A stretch of 29,843 nt of DNA from an uncultured Prevotella sp. Lineage in GTDB: Bacteria > Bacteroidota > Bacteroidia > Bacteroidales > Bacteroidaceae. The stretch spans positions 1 through 29,843 of the forward strand of contig CAAGFF010000270.1 of the NCBI GenBank assembly GCA_900769055.1, read 5' to 3'. The translations under genes and the position numbers were made by a program. The notes under the pieces are model-generated. The model saw only the letters and a list, made by a program, of their open reading frames with translations, was not told the DNA's origin and made no database searches. This document shows, in pieces, positions 17,142 to 23,558 of this stretch (position 1 is the stretch's first letter; each line of letters opens with the position of its first letter).

Positions 17142-18923
17142 ATGAACAACATAAGGAATTTCTGCATTATAGCACACATAGACCACGGCAAGTCCACACT
17201 TGCCGACCGTCTGCTTGAGTACACAAAGACCATTCAGATTACAGGTGGACAGATGCTTGACGACATGGATCTGGAGCGCGAGCGTGGCATCACCATAAAG
17301 AGCCACGCCATACAGATGGAATACATGTCGCATGGAGAGAAATACATTCTCAACCTCATAGACACTCCCGGGCACGTAGATTTCTCGTACGAGGTGTCAA
17401 GGAGCATCGCCGCCTGCGAGGGAGCATTGCTCATCGTGGATGCGACCCAGGGCGTGCAGGCACAGACAATCTCCAACCTATACATGGCCATAGAGCACGA
17501 CTTGGAGATTATTCCTGTCATCAACAAGATAGACATGCCGAGCGCAATGCCGGATGAGGTGGAGGACGAGATTGTAGAACTCATAGGATGCAAGCGCGAG
17601 GAGATTCTGCGGGCCTCGGGAAAAACAGGAGAAGGCGTAGAGGATATCCTTGAGGCAATCGTAGAGAGAATACCACACCCGGAGGGAAATCCGGAGGCAC
17701 CTTTGCAGGCACTCATCTTCGACTCCGTATTCAACTCTTTCAGAGGCATCATAGCCTACTTCAAGATTGAGAACGGACATATTTCGAAAGGCGACAAGGT
17801 GAAGTTCTTCAATACAGGCATGGAATATACCGCCGACGAGGTTGGAGTTCTCAAGATGGACATGATACCCAGGCAGACAATATCGACAGGCGAGGTGGGC
17901 TACATCATCAGCGGCATCAAGGACGCCAAGGAGGTAAAGGTCGGCGACACCATTACCCACGTTGCCAATCCTTGCCAGAAAGCCATTGCTGGTTTCCAGG
18001 AGGTGAAGCCTATGGTGTTTGCCGGAGTCTACCCCATCGACCCAAGCGACTACGAGAATCTTCGTGCATCGCTTGAGAAACTGCAGCTCAACGATGCCTC
18101 GCTGACCTTCATGCCAGAGTCATCGGTAGCCCTCGGCTTCGGCTTCCGCTGCGGATTTCTCGGCCTGCTCCACATGGAGATTGTGCAGGAGAGGCTCGAC
18201 AGGGAGTTCAACATGGATGTCATAACAACGGTGCCCAACGTATCATACATGGTGTACGACAAGCACGGCAACTCAAAAGAGGTTCATAATCCATCCGGAC
18301 TGCCAGACATCACCATGATAGAGCATATCGAGGAGCCATACATACGGGCAACCATCATCACCGACGCCCTGTTCATAGGCCCGATAATGAAGCTCTGCCT
18401 TGACAAGCGAGGCGAGCTTATCAAGCAGGAATATGTCAGCGGCAACCGCGTGGAGCTGCATTTCATGATACCGCTGGGCGAGATAGTCATTGACTTCTAT
18501 GACAAGCTGAAGTCCATCTCCAAGGGCTACGCCTCCTTCGACTACCATGTCGACTCGTTCCGACCATCGAAACTCGCCAAGCTCGACATACTGCTTAATG
18601 GCGAGGCTGTTGATGCCCTCTCGACTCTCACCCACCAGGACAATGCCGTCACCCTTGGCAGAAGGATGTGCGAGAAGCTGAAGGACCTCATCCCGAGACA
18701 GCAGTTCGACATAGCCATACAGGCTGCCATAGGTGCGAAAATTGTAGCACGCGAGACCATCAAGTGCGTGCGCAAGGATGTTACCGCCAAATGCTACGGA
18801 GGAGACGTCAGCCGAAAGCGCAAACTGCTTGAGAAACAGAAGAAGGGAAAGAAGAGAATGAAGCAGATTGGAAACGTAGAGGTACCCCAGAAGGCATTCC
18901 TCGCCGTACTCAAGCTTGACTGA
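17142..18923 (+). CDS. lepA: Elongation factor 4 (LepA), ribosome-associated GTPase
   Basis: A protein of 593 residues, the standard LepA length. It is a translational GTPase that acts on the ribosome, proposed in back-translocation and in 30S assembly. The G1 motif AHIDHGKST is at residues 10-18, with DTPGHVDF (G3) and NKIDMPSA (G4) following. The LepA-specific C-terminal domain ends with the typical basic block ECVRKDVTAKCYGGDxSRKRKLLEKQKxGKKRMK-like pattern and FLAVLKLD. The ATG at 17142 gives the conserved start MNNIRNFCIIAH; a TTG at 17109 lies inside the promoter and is rejected. Identification is firm. Confidence 0.97.
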   Translation: MNNIRNFCIIAHIDHGKSTLADRLLEYTKTIQITGGQMLDDMDLERERGITIKSHAIQMEYMSHGEKYILNLIDTPGHVDFSYEVSRSIAACEGALLIVDATQGVQAQTISNLYMAIEHDLEIIPVINKIDMPSAMPDEVEDEIVELIGCKREEILRASGKTGEGVEDILEAIVERIPHPEGNPEAPLQALIFDSVFNSFRGIIAYFKIENGHISKGDKVKFFNTGMEYTADEVGVLKMDMIPRQTISTGEVGYIISGIKDAKEVKVGDTITHVANPCQKAIAGFQEVKPMVFAGVYPIDPSDYENLRASLEKLQLNDASLTFMPESSVALGFGFRCGFLGLLHMEIVQERLDREFNMDVITTVPNVSYMVYDKHGNSKEVHNPSGLPDITMIEHIEEPYIRATIITDALFIGPIMKLCLDKRGELIKQEYVSGNRVELHFMIPLGEIVIDFYDKLKSISKGYASFDYHVDSFRPSKLAKLDILLNGEAVDALSTLTHQDNAVTLGRRMCEKLKDLIPRQQFDIAIQAAIGAKIVARETIKCVRKDVTAKCYGGDVSRKRKLLEKQKKGKKRMKQIGNVEVPQKAFLAVLKLD

Positions 18924-18990
18924 CAACAGCCCATGGGCCTAAAAATGACACAAAACTAAAAATCATATATAAATATAAGGGAGGAACCCG

Positions 18991-19590
18991 ATGAAAGATC
19001 TAACAAGCACAACCAGAGACATAGCAAGAGAACTGGCACGAAAGTACAGTACGATGACTCACGACGAGCTGGACACCCTTGAGAGCATCCTCGTGCCAAT
19101 GAAATTCACCAAGGGACAGATAATCCTGGCGGAAGGTGAGGTGTGCCGTAACATCATGTACATAGCAAAAGGTCTGGTGAGACAGTTCTACTTCAAGAAA
19201 GAAAAAGAAGTAACAGAGCACATGAGCGTCGAGGGAGGCATAATAATGTGCATAGAAAGCCTGTTCAAGGAGGAACCGACTCAGCTTCAGGTGGAGGCCC
19301 TCGAGCCGACCATTATATACAGCATGCCAAAACAGAGACTGGAGGAGGTGGCATTGCACAATGTCAACATACAGATACTATACCGAAAGATTCTGGAGGA
19401 AAGCCTCATCCTATCGCAGATACATGCCGACCTCGTCAGGTTCGAGACAGCTCAGGACAGATACAAGAAACTGTGCAAGCTCGCACCCCAGGTAGTGCTG
19501 CGTGCCCCACTCGTCTACATAGCCAGCTACCTGCAGATGACTCCCGAAACCCTCTCGCGTGTGCGCACAGCCGCGCTAAACGAGGACTGA
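18991..19590 (+). CDS. Crp/Fnr family transcriptional regulator
   Basis: A protein of 199 residues. The N-terminal half is a cyclic-nucleotide-binding beta-roll (FTKGQIILAEGEVCRNIMYI, then KGLVRQFYFKKEKEVTEHM), and the C-terminus is a short helix-turn-helix ending IASYLQMTPETLSRVRTAA. The TPETLSRxR recognition helix is typical of the Bacteroidales Crp/Fnr group. No Cys cluster for an Fe-S centre is present, so it is not an oxygen-sensing FNR of the E. coli kind; the ligand is unknown. Unusually for this window it has a strong Shine-Dalgarno, AAGGGAGGA at 18977-18985, 5 nt before the ATG. It follows lepA by 67 bp and ends at an intrinsic terminator. Confidence 0.9.
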   Translation: MKDLTSTTRDIARELARKYSTMTHDELDTLESILVPMKFTKGQIILAEGEVCRNIMYIAKGLVRQFYFKKEKEVTEHMSVEGGIIMCIESLFKEEPTQLQVEALEPTIIYSMPKQRLEEVALHNVNIQILYRKILEESLILSQIHADLVRFETAQDRYKKLCKLAPQVVLRAPLVYIASYLQMTPETLSRVRTAALNED

Positions 19591-19635
19591 ACACAGCTTC
19601 TGGAATAATTAACAGCAGAACATAAAGAAATACCT

Positions 19636-19679
19636 AAAGCCCTCTATGCATAATACAGAATGCATAAGGGGGCTTTTTT
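19636..19679 (+). terminator. Intrinsic terminator after the Crp/Fnr gene
   Basis: AAAGCCC and TATGCAT pair with ATGCATA and GGGCTTT around a short loop, with a small internal mismatch, and the stem is followed by TTTTTT. It marks the end of the core block. Confidence 0.8.
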
Positions 19680-19696
19680 ATTAACAAACAGCCTTC

Positions 19697-20018
19697 ATGT
19701 ACAGAAAACATTACATCCGATTCTTCATCTCATCCACGTTCGTCGATATGGAGAAAGAAAGGAACTGGCTTGCGGAAATCTTCGCAAGACTTAAAGCCGA
19801 GTATCAGGACAAAGAAGGATGGCAAATAGAATTTGTAGACTTGAGATGGGGCGTCAATGGTGATGCCGCCAACGACAATGCCACTATGAGCATTTTTCTT
19901 CCGTTCTGACGCAATGCCCATGTCTATTTCTGCAACAGAACACGAGGTAAGAATGGGAGCTTTGGAAACAGAAGATGCAAAGGAGCACGTAGTGGCTTAC
20001 TTCCGCCATTTGTCTGAG
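19697..20018 (+). pseudogene. Decayed remnant of a DUF4062-domain protein
   Basis: The first frame (19697-19909) encodes MYRKHYIRFFISSTFVDMEK and continues to EFVDLRWGVN and ATMSI. This is the start of the DUF4062 domain (RxFISSTFxDMxxER ... VDLRWG), known as an N-terminal domain of large STAND/AAA-type NTPases. A stop follows at once. In a different frame, around 19931-20015, the residues SATEHEVRMGALETEDAKEH and VVAYFRHLSE resemble the later part of the same domain. The middle of the domain is missing, so this looks like an internal deletion plus frameshift. The rest of the large protein is absent. A short translated peptide of 70 residues remains possible but is unlikely to be functional. 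Confidence 0.75.
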
Positions 20019-20068
20019 GTGTCTGCCAGAATTAGGTTTGAAAAACCAATCACAAAGATGCCTAATTT

Positions 20069-20150
20069 CACGAAGACGTCTTCGTGGGCTCATGAAGATA
20101 TCTGCGAGAGCTTACGAAGACGTCTTCATAGGCTCTCGCAGATATCTTCG
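20069..20150. repeat. Array of four 12-bp palindromes at exact 22-bp spacing
   Basis: Sites: GAAGACGTCTTC at 20072-20083, GAAGATATCTGC at 20094-20105, GAAGACGTCTTC at 20116-20127, GCAGATATCTTC at 20138-20149. Starts are 22 bp apart each time. The first extends to an 18-bp perfect palindrome (20069-20086). The three 10-bp spacers are themselves related (GTGGGCTCAT, inverted GAGAGCTTAC, ATAGGCTCTC). Sites two to four form one large inverted repeat: perfect 18-bp arms 20094-20111 and 20132-20149 flank a 20-bp centre that is itself almost palindromic. It could be helically phased operator sites, a cruciform/hairpin element, or debris from template switching. It begins about 50 bp after the last recognisable DUF4062 coding sequence. 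Confidence 0.85.
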
Positions 20151-20434
20151 TTGAAACCAGCACATAATCACAAGAAAAACCATCAAATTCCTTTGGTAGA
20201 AAGAATCATCAAAAGACATGTTCCAAAGAGAAGAAAAACGCCAGTTGTGTCCGTTCACAACAGCATGCAAAAACACATAATAAACAGCATTTTTTATGGC
20301 TTCTGAGCAACATAGCAATTATTTAACTTTTATTCACTATGCACAACTAATTAAATATCAATACTTTATAAAAATGTTACAGAAAACCCCTAAAAAAAAA
20401 CTATAAAAAGTGTACGACTTATCAAAAAAAGCAT
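20151..20434. other. AT-rich stretch with no convincing gene
   Basis: An open frame continues from the DUF4062 remnant to 20306 but shows only a basic, family-less sequence. The rest, up to the promoter of the small lipoprotein gene, is strongly AT-rich. I see no RNA gene or repeat here. Confidence 0.5.
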
Positions 20435-20442
20435 TACCTTTG
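20435..20442 (+). promoter_or_regulatory. Candidate -7 element of the small lipoprotein gene
   Basis: TACCTTTG matches TAnnTTTG, 51 bp upstream of the ATG at 20494. The -33 region is not a clear match. Confidence 0.55.
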
Positions 20443-20493
20443 CATCGTTTTAATAAACAAATGATTGTTTTACAGATTTAAAAAGCAAAGAAA

Positions 20494-20658
20494 ATGAAGA
20501 AATTAGTTTTTATGTTCGTAGCTATGGCTGCAATCTCTTTCGCATCATGTGGTAACAAGGCTGAGGCTCCTGCAGCTGACGTTGATACAACTGCTGTTGA
20601 CACAACTGACACTGCTGCTGTTGACACAGCTAACGTTGATACTACAACTGTTCAGTAA
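20494..20658 (+). CDS. Small Thr/Asp/Val-rich lipoprotein (54 aa)
   Basis: A protein of 54 residues. MKKLVFMFVAMAAISFASCG is a lipoprotein signal peptide with lipobox FASC, Cys at residue 19. The mature peptide is only 36 residues and low in complexity: NKAEAPAAD followed by repeats built on VDTTAVDTT, ending TTVQ. It has no Lys or Arg after NK, so it is acidic and probably unstructured. It has its own promoter and a near-perfect terminator, so it is a monocistronic, probably well-expressed gene. Similar tiny acidic lipoproteins occur in Bacteroidales, with unknown function. Lipidation is inferred from the signal. Confidence 0.8.
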   Translation: MKKLVFMFVAMAAISFASCGNKAEAPAADVDTTAVDTTDTAAVDTANVDTTTVQ

Positions 20659-20693
20659 TTGTAGCAAGCTCGAATGAAAAAATGAGAGTTAGG

Positions 20694-20727
20694 GTGCGTC
20701 ATACACATGTATGACGCACTTTTTTTT
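20694..20727 (+). terminator. Intrinsic terminator of the small lipoprotein gene
   Basis: A perfect 11-bp stem (GTGCGTCATAC / GTATGACGCAC) with a 4-nt loop is followed by eight T. It begins 36 bp after the stop. Confidence 0.92.
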
Positions 20728-20792
20728 GTGCCCACAACTCAAATCAGGTACATATATTTACAATCGAACTTTAGCATAACTGCATCCTGACA

Positions 20793-20818
20793 AGAAAAGC
20801 ATTATCACAAGCTTTTCT
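20793..20818 (-). terminator. Weak hairpin at the end of the DUF3791 operon
   Basis: AGAAAAGC (20793-20800) pairs with GCTTTTCT (20811-20818) across a 10-nt loop. It overlaps the stop codon of the last gene in the leftward operon. The T-tract is poor. Confidence 0.4.
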
Positions 20819-21026
20819 GTGACAATCCCATTCTCATTTCAGTAATAATATTCTCGACAATGTATTTGTCGCTCATAAGGTACAGTTCTATTCTGTCATC
20901 GTTAAGCTGCTTGCATGTATCCGTGCTGTAAAACAAATGTAGCGCACGCAATGGGGAAATGTCAAGCTCCTCAGACAGCAACATGATAATTCTTCCTATT
21001 TTTCTCCAAAGAACGTCTTTTCTCAT
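20805..21026 (-). CDS. DUF3791 domain protein, third gene of a putative toxin-antitoxin operon
   Basis: A protein of 73 residues: MRKDVLWRKIGRIIMLLSEE ... ALHLFYSTDTCKQL ... ELYLMSDKYIVENIITEM. This is the DUF3791 pattern (helix, ALxLFYxTxTxxxL, then LYLMSDxYIxExI). The family is small, helical and usually found beside DUF3990 genes. It starts 15 bp after the DUF3990 gene and shares its operon. By position and size it is a candidate antitoxin or accessory partner; this is inference. The start ATG at 21026 opens directly into the conserved helix. Confidence 0.8.
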   Translation of the reverse strand: MRKDVLWRKIGRIIMLLSEELDISPLRALHLFYSTDTCKQLNDDRIELYLMSDKYIVENIITEMRMGLSQKSL

Positions 21027-21041
21027 TGTATTGCCCTCCTG

Positions 21042-21530
21042 CTATAGTTCCTTATAATCGACGAAAGTGAGATATTGGTCTATTATCTCCTGATTGAGAA
21101 TACAAATTTGATGATTTGGTTTTGCGTATTTTAGTTGGCCTAAAGCCTGTTCTGCCGTAATTCTCCCGATCATGTAGTCTTCCACAGTATCAATAACCCT
21201 ATCATTAGCTACTCCCCCCTCAACAAAACCATATCCATACCATGGTTTTTCCCCTTTGCGACTTCTGATTATGAAATCCAGCCATTCTTTATTATATTCT
21301 TCCATACACAGATAGTTGTATCCGGCATTAATTGTAGCTTGATAGTCAAAGTCAAAAATGTTAATTATCGCCGTGGGGGCTTTCTTTATAAGTTTGACTT
21401 TCCTTGCCCAATCAAAAGCCTGCTCCTCAATTCTGGTAAGGTAGAAACCTTTACCAAAATCAAGATGCTCTCTGCCAACATGAGCCAAAGGGTGTTCTAT
21501 TATTATTGTTGAACCATGAAAAAGTTTCAT
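21042..21530 (-). CDS. DUF3990 domain protein, putative ADP-ribosyltransferase-fold toxin
   Basis: A protein of 162 residues. The start MKLFHGSTIIIEHPL and LDFGKGFYLTRIEEQAFDWA match DUF3990: a HGS-type motif, then a GxGFYLTxxxxQAxxWA block. This pattern resembles the H-Y-E layout of ADP-ribosyltransferases (HG motif, then GFYLT). The third motif, normally a Glu or Gln, may lie in the later block WYGYGFVEGGVANDRVIDTV or ITAEQALGQL. Proteins of this type are thought to act in toxin-antitoxin or anti-phage modules by modifying nucleic acid or protein, but the target here is unknown. It sits between two DUF3791 genes, 7 bp after the first and 15 bp before the second. Confidence 0.82.
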   Translation of the reverse strand: MKLFHGSTIIIEHPLAHVGREHLDFGKGFYLTRIEEQAFDWARKVKLIKKAPTAIINIFDFDYQATINAGYNYLCMEEYNKEWLDFIIRSRKGEKPWYGYGFVEGGVANDRVIDTVEDYMIGRITAEQALGQLKYAKPNHQICILNQEIIDQYLTFVDYKEL

Positions 21531-21537
21531 ATTTGTT

Positions 21538-21783
21538 TTATTCTGTTTTTTCCCAATTCCTCAGTGCCTCTACAACATCCTCTGCTACATACTCCAAACT
21601 TTGGGTATGTTCTACATCATATAAATCAAAGAGTAAGTTCTTGACAAGACCGACCTTGTCAAGGCGATTATGCATTTCCGAAGGCGTAATGCCCATGAGG
21701 TCAGCAGCAGCTCCTATAGCCATTACTGCAAAATGCACCTTTTCTGCTTCATTATTATGATTGTTTTGTTGTATCATAATCAT
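21538..21783 (-). CDS. DUF3791 domain protein, first gene of the operon
   Basis: A protein of 81 residues if it starts at the ATG at 21783, or 79 from the ATG at 21777 (MIQQNNHNNEAEKVHF). The C-terminal part LLFDLYDVEHTQSLEYVAED is the DUF3791 signature (xYDVLHTQxxEYIVEDI in the family). It is a different subtype from the DUF3791 gene at the other end of the operon, whose signature reads LYLMSDKYIVENI. First position, small size and own strong promoter fit an antitoxin made before the toxin. That role is inferred. Confidence 0.8.
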   Translation of the reverse strand: MIMIQQNNHNNEAEKVHFAVMAIGAAADLMGITPSEMHNRLDKVGLVKNLLFDLYDVEHTQSLEYVAEDVVEALRNWEKTE

Positions 21784-21798
21784 TGTATTTATTCGTTG

Positions 21799-21829
21799 CA
21801 AATATACTGTTTTTCCTTGAAATGGCAAA
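21799..21829 (-). promoter_or_regulatory. Promoter of the DUF3791-DUF3990-DUF3791 operon
   Basis: On the minus strand, TTTG (21826-21829), a 19-bp spacer, then TATATTTG (21799-21806): an exact consensus match. Eleven bases around each box (TCCCTTTGCCA and GTATATTTGCA) are identical to those of the promoter at 27921-27951, with the same spacing. Confidence 0.8.
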
Positions 21830-21879
21830 GGGATAAAACCCAAAAACAAATTCTTCGAATCAAAATATCACAAAGAAGC

Positions 21880-21910
21880 TTTCTCGTTTCAGATAATATT
21901 TGTAACTTTG
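21880..21910 (+). promoter_or_regulatory. Candidate promoter for the structured leader and methyltransferase remnant
   Basis: TAACTTTG (21903-21910) matches the -7 box; TTTC at 21880-21883 is one base off the -33 TTTG at the right 19-bp spacing. It would give a leader of roughly 340 nt before the ATG at 22256. Confidence 0.45.
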
Positions 21911-21990
21911 AGGCGGATTTCTTTCTGGCGAGCCCATGGCTCCCCTCAGGGATTTCCAAGACATTGTGGGTAAAACAAAAGCATTCGCTA

Positions 21991-22247
21991 TTATTCGCGT
22001 TCAGCCAAAAGCGTAGGAAACTTTCATGGATATAACGTAACAAGAATAATATGTGACAGGGTGTCCGTAGATATATGGATGCCTCAGATAACTCTATTAG
22101 CAATGCAATCACGCAATAGGCGTGGTGCATTCTTGTGAGTTGTCTGAGGTTTCCTTCCTACGCTACCTCAAAGCTGAACGCAATAAGGTGCATCGCGCCA
22201 TTATTGTGTCTCGGCGTGACTGATAGTTGAGTGCCAAACGACTATCA
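21991..22247 (+). ncRNA. Highly structured leader or small RNA of unknown family
   Basis: An outer long-range helix pairs TTATT plus GCGTTCAGC (21991-22005) with GCTGAACGC plus AATAA (22173-22186). A second pairs GCGTAGGAA (22011-22019) with TTCCTACGC (22155-22163). Inside is a 13-bp helix, CCTCAGATAACTC (22082-22094) with GAGTTGTCTGAGG (22137-22149, one G-U). It is continued by AATGCA/TGCATT and CACGC/GCGTG around a 5-nt loop. A final hairpin, TGATAGT (22221-22227) with ACTATCA (22241-22247), is followed by AATATTTTT directly before the ATG at 22256. Several nested helices in one order suggest RNA folding, for example a regulatory leader with a terminator-like last hairpin. A small inverted-repeat element is the alternative. 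Confidence 0.6.
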
Positions 22248-22255
22248 ATATTTTT

Positions 22256-22426
22256 ATGGCAAACAAAAACCTTAATGCAGCCAAGACGGCAAAGAAGGAT
22301 GAGTTCTACACCCAGATGTCTGAAATAGAGATGGAGTTACAGCATTATTGGCCGCATTTCCACGATAAGGTTGTGCTGTGCAACTGCGACGATCCTTATT
22401 GTTCATTTATACTTTCCAATTCGTAA
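22256..22426 (+). pseudogene. Truncated EcoRI-type adenine-specific DNA methyltransferase (N-terminal fragment)
   Basis: Only 56 residues remain. MANKNLNAAKTAKKDEFYTQ and the later VVLCNCDDP are the start of the EcoRI-family adenine methyltransferase (family form: NKNLxxAKxAKxDEFYTQxxDIExEL ... VxYCNCDDP), which is normally several hundred residues. Homology stops right after CNCDDP, and seven unrelated residues later the frame ends at 22426, 11 bp from the end of the restriction endonuclease gene. The catalytic domain is absent, so it cannot methylate DNA. The break most likely marks the left junction of the restriction-modification operon, near 22395-22405. Confidence 0.75.
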
Positions 22427-22437
22427 ATTATTATATC

Positions 22438-23556
22438 TTATTTTGAAAACATAAATGTGGGCTTACTCTCAATCCATTCTCTCAATGGAACATCATTTTC
22501 ATCAGCAAATTTGCAGCAAATTTTTAACCATGCTTCGTACATGTCGTCATTTTTCAGCAGAATAGGATTGAATTCCTTAATCATCATATACATTTCTACT
22601 GAAGGATGTCTTAACATAGCTTTAATCTCGTTAGAATATTCGACTATTATATTGAACACTTGTGCAACAGGTATTGTTAAACGCTTTCCATCGACATGGG
22701 TTATTTTACCTCCTGCAGAGTACAAATCTCGAATATTAGGATTAACAACCTGATTGTAAGAACATAACCAAAGTGTCGTGTTGTTATATTTCGACATGTT
22801 CCGTGCAGGGTTTAGAGCTTCTGGAAATAGTATCATGCATTTTGTTTGTAATTCACGCTTTTCCCAGATTTCAAGAGAATTCCACAGCTTGATATTGAAA
22901 GAATGTCCTTTTTCAATATTATCGGATGTAATCCACCATGGCATTTCTTGTCTATTCTGTTTGCGAGCACTTTCGCGATAATATTGTCTTACTTTGGCTA
23001 TGTTATCAGGAGAGGTTCTAAAATCATCATAGGTGGTACCCATCTTGGAGAATATGGTTTCATTTTTATTTAACTCCATATTAATCAAGTATCTAGGAGA
23101 ATGAGTAACAGCAATGTCGTACAACACTTCTTGATATGGTCGACACTTAAACTGAGGAACGTTACCACCTAATTTGCCAAATAGCATATATATGTCATCA
23201 ACATCCTCTATACGAGTAGTTTCAACGATACTACTACCGGTAGAAGTCCAATGGTTCTCCTTTGTAGACTTTACTTCTATGCCGTAGTATCTATCTGCGA
23301 TTATATCTGGAAACCTTTGACCAGATATTAACTTTACTTCATTTGGGTTAAAAGGAGAATTGGCACATGCCAATCTGATTTTCTGTAACGCGCATGACTC
23401 TAACGTGCTAGAGTTTAATTGTTTATATTCGTCAGGTCTTGCCAAAGCCTCTGTATTCAGGATTCTTTCAGTTCTACCCATTAATTCAACAAAGGCTTCA
23501 TGAGCCAACGCAATATCTCTTTTTCTTATTGCGATGATATTATTACTTGTATCCAT
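22438..23556 (-). CDS. Type II restriction endonuclease, PD-(D/E)XK fold
   Basis: A protein of 372 residues. The nuclease core is visible as FPDIIADRYYGIEVKS: Pro-Asp at 83-84, then Glu-x-Lys at 94-96, the PD-X9-EVK arrangement of PD-(D/E)XK nucleases. It is followed by WTSTGSSIVETTRIEDVDDI, a block I associate with a group of type II enzymes encoded beside C5-cytosine methyltransferases. The start lies 2 bp after the methyltransferase stop, so the two are tightly coupled. It would cut DNA whose site is not methylated by the neighbour. The recognition sequence cannot be deduced here. The gene appears intact. Confidence 0.82.
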   Translation of the reverse strand: MDTSNNIIAIRKRDIALAHEAFVELMGRTERILNTEALARPDEYKQLNSSTLESCALQKIRLACANSPFNPNEVKLISGQRFPDIIADRYYGIEVKSTKENHWTSTGSSIVETTRIEDVDDIYMLFGKLGGNVPQFKCRPYQEVLYDIAVTHSPRYLINMELNKNETIFSKMGTTYDDFRTSPDNIAKVRQYYRESARKQNRQEMPWWITSDNIEKGHSFNIKLWNSLEIWEKRELQTKCMILFPEALNPARNMSKYNNTTLWLCSYNQVVNPNIRDLYSAGGKITHVDGKRLTIPVAQVFNIIVEYSNEIKAMLRHPSVEMYMMIKEFNPILLKNDDMYEAWLKICCKFADENDVPLREWIESKPTFMFSK

Positions 23557-23558
23557 AT

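Noticed and set aside
20069..20150. A short CRISPR array
   Set aside because: The repeats are palindromic, only 12 bp, the spacers are 10 bp and related to one another, and no cas gene is nearby.
19914..20306. A 130-codon open frame across the palindrome array as a real gene
   Set aside because: Only the first part matches DUF4062; the remainder is read through palindromes and a basic AT-rich tail with no family resemblance.
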